DNA of 64,000 bases from Paramecium tetraurelia (Eukaryota > Ciliophora > Oligohymenophorea > Peniculida > Parameciidae). Under the pieces are notes generated by a model. The model did no database searches and was not told the DNA's origin. It saw only the letters and a list, made by a program, of their open reading frames with translations. Both the position numbers and the translations under genes were made by a program. Positions 11,141 through 23,546 of this stretch are shown one piece after another (position 1 is the first letter of the stretch; every line of letters starts with the position of its first letter). The stretch covers positions 675,370 to 739,369 of the forward strand of contig NW_001799619.1 in the NCBI RefSeq assembly GCF_000165425.1. The letters run 5' to 3'.

Positions 11141-12658
11141 ATGAATAAGTATACTCTATAATTTAAAGATGAGACAATAGATAAAAAATATCGATAATAA
11201 TCTGCAGATAGTGTTTAAATACCTACTTTTAATTTTTGTGCATATTCATCAATTCTATATTTTATGGTTTCGTTGACAATTTAAATAATTGATTAGGATG
11301 TTACTAAAATTATTGTAAGAGCAATTGAAATTTTTTTGCTTATTGTTATTTTGATAATGGTCAAAAGAAATAGAGACAAAGTAAATATTGGACTCTTTTT
11401 TGTGAATTTGTTGATAGCCTTATTTGAGTTTGAGTAAGATGATGCATATGATCGATTCAATTATTACCTTTATGGATCCAACGCAATGCTTGTGCATACT
11501 ATTATCATTTTTTCTCAAACTTTTAATTATGCCGTAGCGTCCAACTTTTCTATGCTAGTAATCAGATTATCGGTCACTGGACTAAATACAAAAATCATCT
11601 ACATTCAGTTAATTATTGCGATTTTGGCAACTTTTGGGTTTAACTTCATCTTATACTAATCAGAGAAATTTTAGAGGGCTTCATTTTTGATGACATTAAA
11701 AGATAATACATGGGGTAAGACACTATATAAACTATTTTTAGAGATTATGCTGCCATCTATACTGACTAAACCATTTCTGGTGTTCAATTTTGACTTTGAT
11801 ACATTTTCTTATTAACTGAAAATGATAAATAAATTGGGATTTCCATTTGAAGATACAAATGTAGTCCATTCATTTTTAAAGGAAGCCAAGTATGGGAAAA
11901 GAACCTTATAGGAACATATTTACTTCACAATCATTTCTTGTAATCCCTAACAATTTTAGCCTTTCGTGTAAGAACTAAAAATAGTTTTTAAAAAGAAATA
12001 AATATCATTGTTGCTTTCAGGCTGTTACTTAGGACAACCTACTTTTATAATTGTTTTATAATCTGAGGACAAGGACCTTCGATAGATGTAATAATAATTC
12101 AAACTATAACACCAAATTTACTCGAAATATTTTGTTAAGCACATCAGACAAACATGCAATTATTTAAAGACTATTGTAGAACGTAATCAAGTTCATTTAG
12201 CAATCAAATTGTTAATCTCACATAAACAAAGCCTATTAATTGAACATTACAAATTTGAAAATCAGAGAAACATCTCTCCTCATAGAATAATAGAAAAATT
12301 AGTCAATTATTTTAGAAGTATTAATTATAAGATTAAACTCACAAACATCAAATTTGATGATATCTTCACCATCAAATCTTGTTATTTAAACTTTTTATAC
12401 GAAATATTTAAAAGTATGGATAGGAATCAACGTTATCATTTAAAATCTTTTACTTCAAATAATCAATACATCATTTCTATAAAAGGATTGTAGGAATATC
12501 CTAAATCTAATCTATTCTAGTTTTGTACAAAATGTCTCATAGAATAAACGATTCAGATAGATAACAGTATTTAAAGATCTTATTAAGTTAGGTTTTCAAT
12601 TTATATTTTTGGATATTCCATAGATCTCGTATTATCATTCAAATATGAAAACATATGA
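11141..12658 (+). CDS. Membrane protein with degenerate histidine-kinase-like tail (paralogue of 8108-9678)
   Basis: Intronless, 505 aa. Six hydrophobic helices occupy about residues 30-190. The tail reads KPFLVFNFDFD, FLKEAKYGKRTLQEH, then LLLSGCYLGQPTFIIVL (PAS-like strand pattern), then FVKHIRQTCNYLKTIVE, where a His lies in the place of the H-box HELRxPL, then a region like an ATPase N-box (IKSCYLNFLYEIFKSM). This order (membrane, PAS-like, HisKA-like, ATPase-like) is that of a sensor histidine kinase, but the key Pro, the N-box Asn and the G-boxes are not clear. I therefore call it a possible pseudo-histidine-kinase receptor. The paralogue at 8108 supports a conserved architecture. Confidence 0.65.
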
Positions 12659-12786
12659 CGATCCTTATGAATGACATAAGGAATATATTTGTAAATTAAC
12701 TTTGTTTATAAATTGCTATATAAATAAGGAAAAGAGTATATATATTCTAATACAAATCATTAGAAAAGGTATAGATTGGATGCTTC

Positions 12787-14323
12787 TCAAGACTTGGAAA
12801 GATGCTCTTTGAAATGTACTTGAATTTGTTCAAATTATTTCAATTTGTTTGCTAGATTCTCTTCATCATCATTTATATCATCATCTCCAAAATCATCGAA
12901 TTAAACACTTTATTTTTATTTTGGTATTTTTTATATTTCTAAATCCTCAAAATCTTAAAATTATCCTCCCTTATGTATTTGGCTCTCCTTTTTTTTAGTT
13001 TATCCAGTCTACTATTTCAGTAAGGAGGATTCTCTTGAAAAAGAACTTTACCTCGAATTCTACCTAGAACGACTTAACTCAATAACGATATATATTACCC
13101 AGTAGATTTTTATCCAAATCGACCCCCTATCTATTAAATGACTGATGGCACATAATTTAACATGACAGAGGATTGTTAACTAAGATTGGATTCACATATT
13201 TATTTATTCTTTTTTTCAGGTTTCTCTGGTTTTTTTAAGATATCATCTTATGCAAATTCAAATTCCTTGCCAGATAATCTTGGTTGTTATCCATCTGAAG
13301 ACTTAGTAGAAGTAGTAAATTAATCATTCCAATCAAATTTCTTATCTAATTAAAATCCCTGTTGTTAAGCAATCTTTTAAAACAAACTAAGCAAATATTT
13401 ATAATCTGGAGTTGAAGGGAATTTCAGTTTTTAAACATAGTCCATATACCTTTAAATTTCAATTGGCAAACCTTTACATAAATCCTTGGTCTCAAGTTCC
13501 ATTTTGAGTTTACCAACCAATCTCGTCTTTTCTTTGTCAGAAGACGAAGTGATATTTTACCATGGTAAATTACCTACGATTATGAAAGACAGTACCTTTT
13601 AAGAGGTAAATAAACACATATCCCAAACTTTCTAAATCATCTCTTCTAGATAACTCATATCCCTTGTGTGCAGGAATACTTGCATATCTGGTAGTGCCCA
13701 TAAATGGTTTTTGCTCTTAAAATGGACTAATGATTTATGGAAGATAATTACATATGCTGTCCATTAACTTTGTATTTCTTAGAAATGCCAAAATCAACTA
13801 AATAAACTATATTAGTTTCAGTGCCTCTTCCCATAAGGATGTTTTCTGGTTTGATGTCTCTATGGATCACACCTCTTAAATTTCAAGAGAATTGATTACC
13901 TTTAATGAACTTCTTCAATGATGTAGAGTAATTGTTCTGCCAGATTACATACACATTTCATAGAGAATTTTCTATATCGCTTTAAGTAATGAGAAAGATC
14001 TCTACCCAACAATTGCATGGCCATACAATTTGAGTTGTATTCATTGCCATACCAATAGAGTTTCGGAATACCTAGGTATAATTTCGATAGTCTACCTTGG
14101 ATGCCTCTCAATTCTTCAATTATTTGTATTTCGCGTTCCAAACTCAACATATTGCTGTTTTCCTTCTCCACCTTAATTGCAACATATTCTCTTGAAACTT
14201 TGTCTTAGCATATATAAACAACTCCAAAGGAACCTTTTTATATCAAAATTCAATACCTGCACTCAGTTTCTCTTTCTAAACAAACCTTCCATAATAAACT
14301 CGAGTTTTTTCTTATGATTACAT
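12787..14323 (-). CDS. Casein kinase 1 family Ser/Thr kinase
   Basis: Predicted 473 aa with five introns (14234-14256, 13875-13899, 13727-13751, 13574-13595, 13032-13051). It has all CK1 hallmarks: glycine loop LSAGSFGVVY, AIKVE with the ATP lysine, [21 protein letters not shown], the CK1 activation segment ending [19 protein letters not shown], and [18 protein letters not shown]. The usual SIN is replaced by SIP. The C-terminal tail is hydrophilic, with an acidic block ([16 protein letters not shown]) before the stop at 12787. CK1s act broadly in Wnt-like, ciliary and vesicle signalling; the target here is unknown. Confidence 0.93.
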
Positions 14324-14351
14324 AAATTATATTATAATATTTATATGTTCT

Positions 14352-16565
14352 TCATTTAGATGTAAGTCCCTTAGCTTTTGGATAGTTCTATTCTTGTAAA
14401 TTGACACTCTTTTTGGCAGATTCAATTCTTTTAGATGAGGGTCTCTTTTTGGCTGATTGCGGTTTCTTGGCAGATTGTAATCTCTTCTGAACCTTCTTTT
14501 TCTCTTGTGGTGCCAATTGCTCTTCTCTTATTAATCCTTCTTCTGTGTAAGCGAAATACACATTAGGATGATTCAATAATTCTTATAATTTCTCTTCACT
14601 ATTAATTTGATCACTCACATTCATTTGCTATTATTCTTAGATTGCCTGCTAGATTTGAGTTTTAGTCAATTTCCCAGAGTAATCTAAACCTTGTATTGTC
14701 CATGCTTCTGCAGCTTCATTATATAAGGCTAGCATCTACATGGTCTCCAAAAACTTAGGCGGGATGAAATAATCCAGAATAAACTATTTCAATTTCACTT
14801 CCTATAGAATCTCCCTTTTTCTTATTTGTAAGTCTTCTATCTCCTTAGCCATGAACTCATCGGTCTCTTTATTTTCAAATTCCAATTAACGAGTCTTTTA
14901 TTAAAGTGTTTTAATTCTTCTAGTTTTATCTTCCAATTCTTCCTTTATTGAGTTGTACTTTGTTTATAATTCTAAATTGAATTCTTCCTTCTTCTACAAC
15001 TCTAGAGCTCTTTTGGCAGCCTCAGCCTTCTCTTTTTCAATCAATTTCCTTGCCTCTTCTAATTCTTTCTCCTTTCTTCTTGCTTCCTCAACTTCAGTAT
15101 GACCATTAACTAACTTCTATTCCATCTTCTAAATTGTCTTAATAAGCTTTTATTGTGTCTCCCTTGCATTATTGGCCTACTCCTCCTTCTCTTGTAATTA
15201 CTAATTAGAATCTAATTTAATTGTACCTTCAATAATTTCATTTTCTCCTCTTCACCCAAATTCTTTTATTGATCAATCTTCCTCCTCTCCTCTTCTATCT
15301 TCTTTTTTAATTCTTCCTTCTCTCTCTCTATCATATTCTCAGCCTCCTTGATCTTATCCACATTCTTCACCTTCACTACCTTCTATACTAAGACCTCTTA
15401 TCCTGGACTCATCACACTTCCTCCACCTTCAATTGATAATTCCAATTATTATTTCAATCTTAATTAATGAACAATTTCTATACTTCAAAATCTCCTCTTA
15501 AAATTATCTAATCTAAGCATCCTTTGGATCCTCATTAATCTTAGGTTCATTCTTAATTTATTTAGCTCTGTTAGCATATCTCAAAGTAGATAGAGTTTCG
15601 TCGAAATTGTAATCAGCTGGACCAATATTAGCAATCATAACTGTCTTTGTATTACCTCCCAAAGAATCTTACAACAATCTTGTTAACTTTGAATCTCTGT
15701 AAGGTATATGCTAAGATTTATTATCCACCAATGCACTGATCACATTACCCAGTGTGGTTAAAGACTAGTTGATATTGATGGCTTCCTTCAATCTATCTCC
15801 TGTGGCATGAGTCTTACTCTACCTTTCACTACCTGCTAGATCGACTAAATTCAATTTGCCTACAGTCACATGACTCTATCCCTACACAATTTCATTGGTC
15901 TCCACTGTTATCTAGAACAATGAATGTGAACGAGATGAGTCTTGATTCATAGCTGTAGCTCCAACTGCTCTGTTCTCTCTTCCATGTAATAGTTTCTCTC
16001 TCATTTCCTAAGGATTCTCTATCATGAATTTACTTAGATCCTTGATATATATTCCAGTTTCTGGATTCTCACGTATCTCCAATTTATTTTTTATATTTTT
16101 GGAAAGCAAGTCCCTAATCTCCTCATTGTAGAGCTCCAAAAATGAAACCTTCACCAAAAACTATTTGTTCTTAGCCATGTTCTCTATTCTCTGAAATATG
16201 TGATCAAATGTTCTAGGGATTATTCCCCTTAAAGTAGGAGGATCATCCTTACCTTCCATCGTGTGAGTCTTTCCTGTCCCTGTTTAACCATAGGCGAATA
16301 TAGTTCCATTGTATCCCTCCAATACACTCTCAACTATAGGATGAGCTGTCTGATTATACACGTTCTCCTAAAGAGATTAGGTATCAAAGATTTAATCAAA
16401 TGTGAATTGTTTTGGCACCTCATCTGCTACTTTTGGATTTCTCACTGTCACTTATCCATTCTTAGTGTCCATATTCACTATACAAACATGTCCATCCTTC
16501 TTTTCAGTATCATTTAAGGGACGACATCGAATTACCACTCGTACACATTCAAATTTCTTGTTCAT
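14352..16565 (-). CDS. Kinesin-2 motor (KIF3-like), intraflagellar transport
   Basis: Predicted 720 aa with two introns (15459-15483, 15201-15226). The N-terminal motor begins [14 protein letters not shown] and has the P-loop [10 protein letters not shown], switch [12 protein letters not shown], switch [15 protein letters not shown] and the microtubule-binding [10 protein letters not shown] to [13 protein letters not shown] segment. [19 protein letters not shown] leads into [12 protein letters not shown] and [10 protein letters not shown], which is typical of kinesin-2. A long coiled coil follows, then YFIPPKF and a basic tail ([20 protein letters not shown]). Kinesin-2 moves anterograde intraflagellar transport trains along cilia. 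Which paralogue (KIF3A or KIF3B type) it represents cannot be settled here. Confidence 0.95.
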
Positions 16566-16679
16566 TAATTTCTTTTATAATAATTATAATCTAACATATT
16601 TATAATATATTTCAATGATCACAAAATTTTATTATAAAAACAAAAAGGGATTTAAAAGGGGAGTAGTGCTTAGAATATC

Positions 16680-16798
16680 GTTGTCGGCCATACTAAGCCT
16701 AAAGCACCGGATCCCATTCGAACTCCGAAGTTAAGCGGCTTAAGGCGAGGTTAGTACTAAGGTGGGGGACCGCTTGGGAAGTCCTCGTGTTGACAACC
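16680..16798 (+). rRNA. 5S ribosomal RNA
   Basis: About 119 nt with the conserved core GCACCGGATCCCATTCGAAC and CCGAAGTTAAGCG (loop B/C and internal Pol III control region). The ends pair (GTTGTC with GACAAC) to form helix I. A run of five T follows at 16800-16804 and fits a Pol III terminator. It is clearly more GC-rich than its surroundings. Only one copy is seen in this window. Ends may be off by one or two bases. Confidence 0.96.
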
Positions 16799-16804
16799 CT
16801 TTTT
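16799..16804 (+). terminator. Oligo-T Pol III terminator of the 5S gene
   Basis: CTTTTT directly follows the paired 3' end of the 5S gene, as expected for RNA polymerase III termination. Confidence 0.75.
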
Positions 16805-17048
16805 ATATTTTTTAATTAAAATCAGTTAATTAATTAATTTTGTTGTGATTCATGAGTATTCTGATCTAGAATGGATTCTTTGAAACTTCTATCTATAAAT
16901 AGCTTTCAATTGGTTTTACATATAATTAATCATTTTAATTCATAATTCATGGTAATATCAGTATAAATATGCAAAAATATATCATATTTGGATAAATATT
17001 AAATATAAATTTATCAAAACTTAAACTTACACATTTCATCCTTGAATT

Positions 17049-17354
17049 ATGGGCTGTTCCATTCAAAAAAAGAATCTTCCCCTATCTCAATAAATTATCA
17101 AAGTATACGAAATTATTATTTTCCAGCTCTCATCAGAAATAATTCAAATCCCTTAAACTTCTAAAGATGCTACCGAGCGTTAATAAAATTTGAACACTCT
17201 GAAATCTATATTACACAACCCAAATTTTACCATTTCAAAGGTTAAATACCCTAATTTCAAAAAAGAACCATGCATCTATAAAATTAATGATTTGGTTGTT
17301 ATGTTTATGCTCATTTTATTATGTATTTATATCACAACTTGGCTGCCATATTGA
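17049..17354 (+). CDS. Possible small N-myristoylated, single-pass membrane protein
   Basis: A 101-aa frame starts MGCSIQKKNLPLS, a good N-myristoylation/palmitoylation start (Gly2-Cys3). It ends with a hydrophobic helix (LVVMFMLILLCIYITTW) two residues before the stop. A GTA...CAG stretch at about 17100-17123 (24 nt, in frame) could be an intron. It lies in a gene-poor stretch next to the 5S gene. No family is recognised, and support rests on the open frame and sensible ends only. Confidence 0.4.
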
Positions 17355-17719
17355 ATGATATCAAATATCATAAATCCTAGATTGTCCCTTGATTTCCTTT
17401 AATGACTATAATACAGAAGAATTAAAAATTTAAAATAGAAACAACATAAGATGTTACACTGCACTATTAAATGATATTATTGAATAAAAAGAAACATAAT
17501 TTAAGAGTTTAAATGATTCTTAGAATTTCCAATTAAATATATATTTAATAAACGTTATTTTAGACATAATTATATAAATGTAATTCTATAACTAAAAGAG
17601 GAATCATAAAGCTAAAAAAAATGGAAAAATGGAGTCGTAATATTGAAGGATTCTAAAGTAAATTTTATGAACTTATATTGATTTGTTTTAATTACTTTAT
17701 TACTACTTAATAAATATAA
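17355..17719. other. AT-rich intergenic stretch, nothing recognised
   Basis: About 365 bp, extremely AT-rich, with frequent TGA in all frames I followed. I see no RNA gene or repeat. Confidence 0.6.
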
Positions 17720-18979
17720 TCAAATATCAATAAATTCGCTAGCTTAAAATGAATAATGTCGTAATTTCATTTTAATGTTATAAATGTAATCTATTAGCAA
17801 ATCGTTTTTCCAATTCTTTAACAACTTAATTAATTGTTAGTCAATTTAGGTATAAATTGTAACATAAAAGTTTAGAGATTAAAAATTATGTTGTACTTCT
17901 TTATAATCCAAACATACATCCAATAATCTGATGTGATCAAATATAAGTTGATATATTTATTCATTTTTATCTGTATTATTTTTTAAGAAGGTGTCTAAGG
18001 TTTTCCAATCTGTCTGCAATTAATCAAATATTTAATTTGGTATTTTTTAAGTTGTTTCTATTTTGGATTTGAAAAACCCCAAATTCCAATTTTATTATTT
18101 TTATTATTTGAATTGTAATTTCTCGATAGCTTCTACATATTAGTTTTTAAATTTTATTAAGTTCTATTTCAACTTATCCAATTATGTGAATTGATATTAT
18201 TTATCAATTATTTCTGACAGATTAGCCTAGTCTAAACATTATTTTATTTATTTTCCATATTTCTCCATCATTTTCACTTCATCAAAAACTGGGTTCTATA
18301 AAGCTATAAAATGCTATCTGTATTTTTAAGATATTGTTTTTATTAAGAAGTCTTAGATATCAATATTGATGTAATCAAAATATGTAAGAAATCCAACGAG
18401 AATATTAATCATTTCACTCTATCTATTGATGTGATAATTCGATTTAAGAATTAGATTTCCATTTGAAACAAACACTTAGATATTACTAGTTTGAAATAAA
18501 ACTTAATCCAATGTTGATTCTTCTGGTTAAATTAATTCTAATTGATTGAGAATTAACTATCGGAATTTTTGAATCATAGTCGAATTCAACTCTGGCAATA
18601 AAATGCAATTGCTTATAATCCATTAAACTCTTTCGATTGATAGATGTTATAAGGACCAATTGGAAATCTCATGTTAGGAATGATAATCTAAATTTTTTAC
18701 GTGTTTCTCGAATTGTTCAATGCAGCTTAAATAAAACATATATTCTTTAAGAGTAATTTGATCAATCAATTATTTGAATTCAGCAATCAGTTTAGACGAC
18801 AATTTATCTTATCTAATCTATTCATGATGATCTAAGATTTTTGTTAATAATTATATTTCATCATCGTTTAATTGTGGATTGTAATCAATTGCTGGTAGTT
18901 ATGGTATTTGATTGAGTGCTTCCAATAATGGAGACAGATCAATATTTTCATGAAGTCTTTTGTGAAATTCTTCGATCAT
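17720..18979 (-). CDS. Hypothetical helical/coiled-coil protein
   Basis: Intronless, 419 aa, beginning MIEEFHKRLHENIDLSPLLE. It is rich in Gln, Leu, Lys and Ile and almost entirely helical in character. A heptad-like stretch (LDKLKQNLIKFKNQYVEAIE) and a Gln-rich patch occur near residue 300. No signal peptide, membrane helix or catalytic motif is visible. The long frame without TGA and the purine-rich codons support a real gene. Function unknown. Confidence 0.7.
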
Positions 18980-19133
18980 TATTATAAATTATATAATATC
19001 TCTATTAATGATTATTTTATCATAATGTTAAGGCTAATCTATTAATCGGATTTAAATGGTTGAAAAATGCAATTACTGATAGTATAAGAAAAATAAATAA
19101 AGAAAAAAAAACTAATCGTTTTTATATAATTTG

Positions 19134-20688
19134 ATGAATAAACTTATTTTGCTGTGTATACTCACAATAGGTCTAGTTTAAGCAGACCTTCCTGTTCATT
19201 GTATGAAACATCAGATCACAGGAAAGTGGAAGATGGAGGTGAGCTAAACAAAACTTAAAGGAATGGGTGCTGTTCCATGTGGACATCATGTTCCAGATTC
19301 ATAGTAATCCTCCTATTAAGCTGGTTTTGATGACTTTAAAGCAGTTGATACCTTCGAAGTCAATTTGAGCAATGACTACAGTGTTCAGGATAAGGAGAGA
19401 AAGACAAGTGGATAATGGACAATGGTTTATGATGAAGGATTTGAAGTAGAACACAATGGAGTCAAATATTTTGCATTCTCAAAGTATGCTCCAAATGGAT
19501 CCGATTACAAATCATATTGTGGTGAGACTTTGATTGGTTGGTATAATAATTTAAAGACTGGAGAGAAAGGTTGTTATAGAGCAAAGAAGACTGATGGAGA
19601 CAACGAAGCCACAGATTCCTATCAACTCATAAGTGTGGTTCAGCCAGAATTCATTCAAAAAAGTACAAGACATGGAGACAGGGTTAAATTACATAAGAAT
19701 TTCGACAATCACAAGGAAGCAGTTGATAAGTTGAATAGTATTCCAAAAACATGGAAGGCTAAGGCATATGACCATTTTGAAGGGATGTCTATGATGGAAT
19801 TAAATAAGATGGCAGGTAGAAGAAAGCACTTCTAGGGTAAAACAATAAGGAAGGCATCCTTTACACAAATAAAAAGTGGTGATGTCTCTGGATTACCAAA
19901 ATAATTCAGTTTGGAATAATACCTTGATCCTCCTAGACAATAAAAGTAATGTGGATCTTGCTATGCTATATCAACAATGGAAATGCTATCAGCTAGATTG
20001 AAGATGAAAGGTGAGTAGGTGACACTATCTCCTCAATACTCAGTGGATTGTAATTACTTCAATTAAGGTTGTGATGGTGGTTATCCATTCTTGGTTGAGA
20101 AATTCGCATCTGAATAATATTTGGTGACAGAACAGTAATATCCATATAAAGGTGATGTGGGCACATGTAAAAAGATTGATTTTTCATAATCATCAAAGGT
20201 TTATGGAGCAAAGAATTATAAATATATTGGAGGAGGTTATGGATTAAGTAATGAGAGAGATATTATGATGGAATTGTATACAAATGGTCCAGTAATTATG
20301 AACTTCGAGCCTTCATATGATTTCATGTATTATGAAAGTGGAATTTATCATTCAGTTGCTGAACATGATTGGTCTACTTAAGAACGTCCAGAATGGGTAT
20401 GAAATTGTTAATAACATAAGGAAAAAGTCGATCATTCTGTTTTGTGTTATGGTTGGGGCGAAGAAGATGGAGTTAAATTCTGGCTATTATAGAATAGTTG
20501 GGGCAGTCAATGGGGAGAGAATGGAAGTTTCAGGTAACCAATATCGAGATATCATTAATAGAATGAAAAGAGGAGTTGATGAATCAGCTATTGAGAGTAT
20601 GGCAGAAGCAGCAGATCCAGTGATATATTCAAAATCTAATAGCGAATTTATTGAAATGAAAAAGGAATAAAATTTAAGAAAGTAATGA
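19134..20688 (+). CDS. Cathepsin C (dipeptidyl peptidase I) cysteine protease
   Basis: Predicted 500 aa with introns at 20397-20420 and 20534-20561. A signal peptide (MNKLILLCILTIGLVQA) leads into a cathepsin C exclusion domain (DLPVHCMKHQITGKW near the start). The papain-type catalytic domain shows the active-site Cys in QCGSCYA, CDGGYPF, the His in VDHSVLCYGWG and the Asn in NSWGSQWGENG. It ends with RGVDESAIESMAEAADP, also typical of cathepsin C. It would act in lysosome-like or food-vacuole compartments, removing N-terminal dipeptides. Both introns are needed to join the active-site His and the C-terminal motif. Confidence 0.95.
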
Positions 20689-20756
20689 TACCTATATGTA
20701 ATAATCATATATTATTGATATACTGAAAGTAGTATAAAGATTTATAAACATATATC

Positions 20757-21919
20757 TCAATGAGTTATTAATAGTTAATTATACTCACTAGCCAATTTGT
20801 CACAATCGTACGTAAAATTAGAGTAATTCTAGAACTTACCAAAATCATTAACTGGTGTATCCTTGACACTGCATTTTCTTATCAGATTTTAATCAAAAAA
20901 TTTGAATGGCCTTTCGTTTTGCATTTCAACAGGAGGTGCAATCTCTTTTCTTCCAATTTTTTTGAAGTCTACATCCTTGAAAAAAGGGTGCTCATAGATT
21001 TCTTGAGCATCTCTCTTTAGTCCCAATCGTTCTCGTGGATTTCTCTTTAATAGTTTCTTTAACAAATCCGTAGCTTCCTCAGATAAATACTATGGAATCT
21101 CAATATCCTTTTCTGTTGCATATTCTATGATCTGTTTTCTGGATAACCTATAAAAAGGTGGCTTGCCTGTCAACAAATCATACAATAAGGCTCCATAAGT
21201 CCACCAATCACAACATTTTGAATACACTTGTCCTATAATTACTTCTGGTGCTATATATTCAATAGTTCCACAGACAGTTTTAGCAGACATATCATTTCCA
21301 TAACATATTTTAGATAATCCAAAATCGCATAATTTAATATGTCCCTCTGAATCTAATAATATGTTTTCTGGTTTCAAATCTCTATATATGATATTTTGTT
21401 TATGTAAGTAATCTAATCCTATTAAAATTTCAGCAGCATAAAACTTCGTCTTTTTCTCTGTCATTCTTCCTTATAATTTAAGGTGGTAAAATAGCTCACC
21501 TCCTGGAACAAATTCCATTATCAAATACAATTTGGTTTAACTCTAAAAAGCATAATGTAATTTAGTAATGAAATTGTGATTTGTTATTTCTAAAACCTTC
21601 CTCTCTGTTTGCACATGTTTCTTCTATGTTAGTGTCTTAACTGATTTCTTGATTAACACTTTCATTGCATATAATTTCAACGAGACTGTGTGTTAAACTA
21701 ACATTACTTTTCCATAACTACCCTTTCCCAAATTCTTAAATTAACCATAGTTAATACTCTTAGCATTATGAAATGACTTAATGAAATCTTTTCACCATCC
21801 TCATCCTGTTAAGGAAATTACGAAATCACTTCTTCGTTATCCTCCACTAAATCCTTTTGATCTGTGGGATCAGCACTAATTACTGTTTGTGGACCCTCTT
21901 TAAAACAAACCAATCCCAT
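20757..21919 (-). CDS. AGC-family Ser/Thr kinase (S6K/AKT/SGK-like)
   Basis: Predicted 379 aa with one 23-nt intron (21735-21757). Kinase motifs: ISLSHFIMLRNLGKGSYGKV (glycine loop), YAMKVLIKKS (ATP lysine), FVPGGELFYHL, IIYRDLKPENILLD (AGC-type YRDLKPEN), CDFGLSK and the activation segment AKTVCGTIEYIAPEV with a Thr in the PDK1 site. The C-terminal tail ends with a hydrophobic motif resembling FxxF/Y-T-Y (NYSNFTYDCD). The N-terminus MGLVCFKEG is a possible myristoylation/palmitoylation signal. It converges on cathepsin C with 68 nt between the stops. Confidence 0.93.
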
Positions 21920-21979
21920 ATTAAATTATAATTTATATATTACCACCGCCAATCAATTAAATTTAAAAAATATTGAGTT

Positions 21980-22959
21980 ATGATTTACTCTCTACTGTAG
22001 CAACATCTTCATAAGGAACTCCTTGGATAAAAGTATCAACTCACTGAGTTCGAGTTGCTCAATGTTCTTGATAACATCTATTAAGATAAATAAGATTTCA
22101 AATATTTCCTCAACATTCCAAATCCTTTACAATCTACCCTAGTTGTTCAGTCCTATCGATTTGAATATGAATACAACTTCGAGAACAACACTGTAGATTA
22201 ACTAAACCTCATAATTGAAAAAGTCAATGATGATCAAGCAAACCACTCAATTAATTTGTTATAATACTAACATGCAATACCAACCCTACTAATCTAAAAG
22301 GCCTTCATCAAAAAACAAACACCCCAACCAGCACTTCAATCTCATTAAATTCACACTCTTATTTCCTAAAGTTCCAATTATCAAAGGGTAGATGCTAGTT
22401 TCTGCAATTTGGACATTGTCCAAAGATCTCAAAATATTGCTTACAGATAACCTACTCAAGACTAATCAATTAAAAAAAGAGTCAAAGTAGAAAAATCATA
22501 ACCGATTGACATAGATTCAATTAAATTATCCAAAACGCAAGACACCGAGGATTCAAAAATCAAAAAAGAAATTAAAGTATCTAAGCAATTGTTTAAGTAA
22601 CAACACAAAAAACATGAAGAAACGAATCAAAATCAATACCTAAAATCCTTAGTTAAGAAATTAGACATTCCAGAAAAATGGAAATAAGTATCATAAGAAT
22701 TCAGTGAATCGCATAAGAAAGTATGGGATATCAAATATTATGAAAAATTGATGCTATTGACTGAAGCTGTTTCCAAAAGTAATTAAAATTGATATATCTT
22801 ATAGAATACTTCTATTCGCATATCTTTAAAGAATGTACAGAGGAAGAGTACTAAAAGAGGTTCATCAGATATGCTTTACCTCCTGATTTGTAAGATCAAT
22901 CGATAATAAAAAAGAGAAAGATCTACAGTAAAGATGTTGTATGTGCTCTTTTTGAATGA
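21980..22959 (+). CDS. Hypothetical protein, basic middle region
   Basis: Predicted 317 aa with one 26-nt intron (22779-22804). The N-terminal 130 residues are helical (LTEFELLNVLDNIYQDKQDF). The middle is Lys/Gln-rich with several KK and SK pairs. The C-terminus (YFYSHIFKECTEEEYQKRFI) is helical and ends KIYSKDVVCALFE. No family recognised. It is divergent to the AGC kinase, with 60 nt between the start codons that may act as a shared promoter. Confidence 0.65.
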
Positions 22960-23546
22960 TAATATAAGATATATATAATTAATGATGATTAGTTAATATA
23001 TGGCTAAATTAATGATACTATCGAAATTATAGTTGGTAAAAACAAAGCATATACAATTTTATAGTGATAGAATGTCAATCAAAAAAATTAATTTGGTTAT
23101 TATTATAACTTATAAAGGGAATGCATCTGCCTATTTTAGAAGTTCTTTGTCTGTACTTAAACGCTGATTTTATACTATGATCGTCGCATATAAATTTAGA
23201 TAATTTTAGAATTAAAATTGATAGAATGATAGATAATCAGGATATATGAACTGCAGTTAAAAATAAAATACTAATTTTGGGAAGATACAAAATCGAAATG
23301 ACCAACATAGATTATGTCCAAAAACTGATCCAAAGGAATCGAAAATTACAGACTGAAATATTTTTGATTATCATGTAGACTTTTTGCTCTTTAATAATTA
23401 TATAAGGTGAGGAGAGAGACATTTAAATACAATATACATTATTGATAAGTCACTTTTGTTACACTTATACTAATTCAGATGATTAAGAGATTTTAATTAA
23501 TTGGATCAGGAAAATTATATTAAAATAAATAATTTACACACATTAA
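22960..23546. other. 587-bp intergenic stretch, no gene recognised
   Basis: AT-rich with scattered TGA in every frame and no RNA or repeat signature. The frame of the downstream beta'-COP gene stays open for about 240 nt upstream of its ATG, but the residues there do not resemble that family. Confidence 0.5.
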
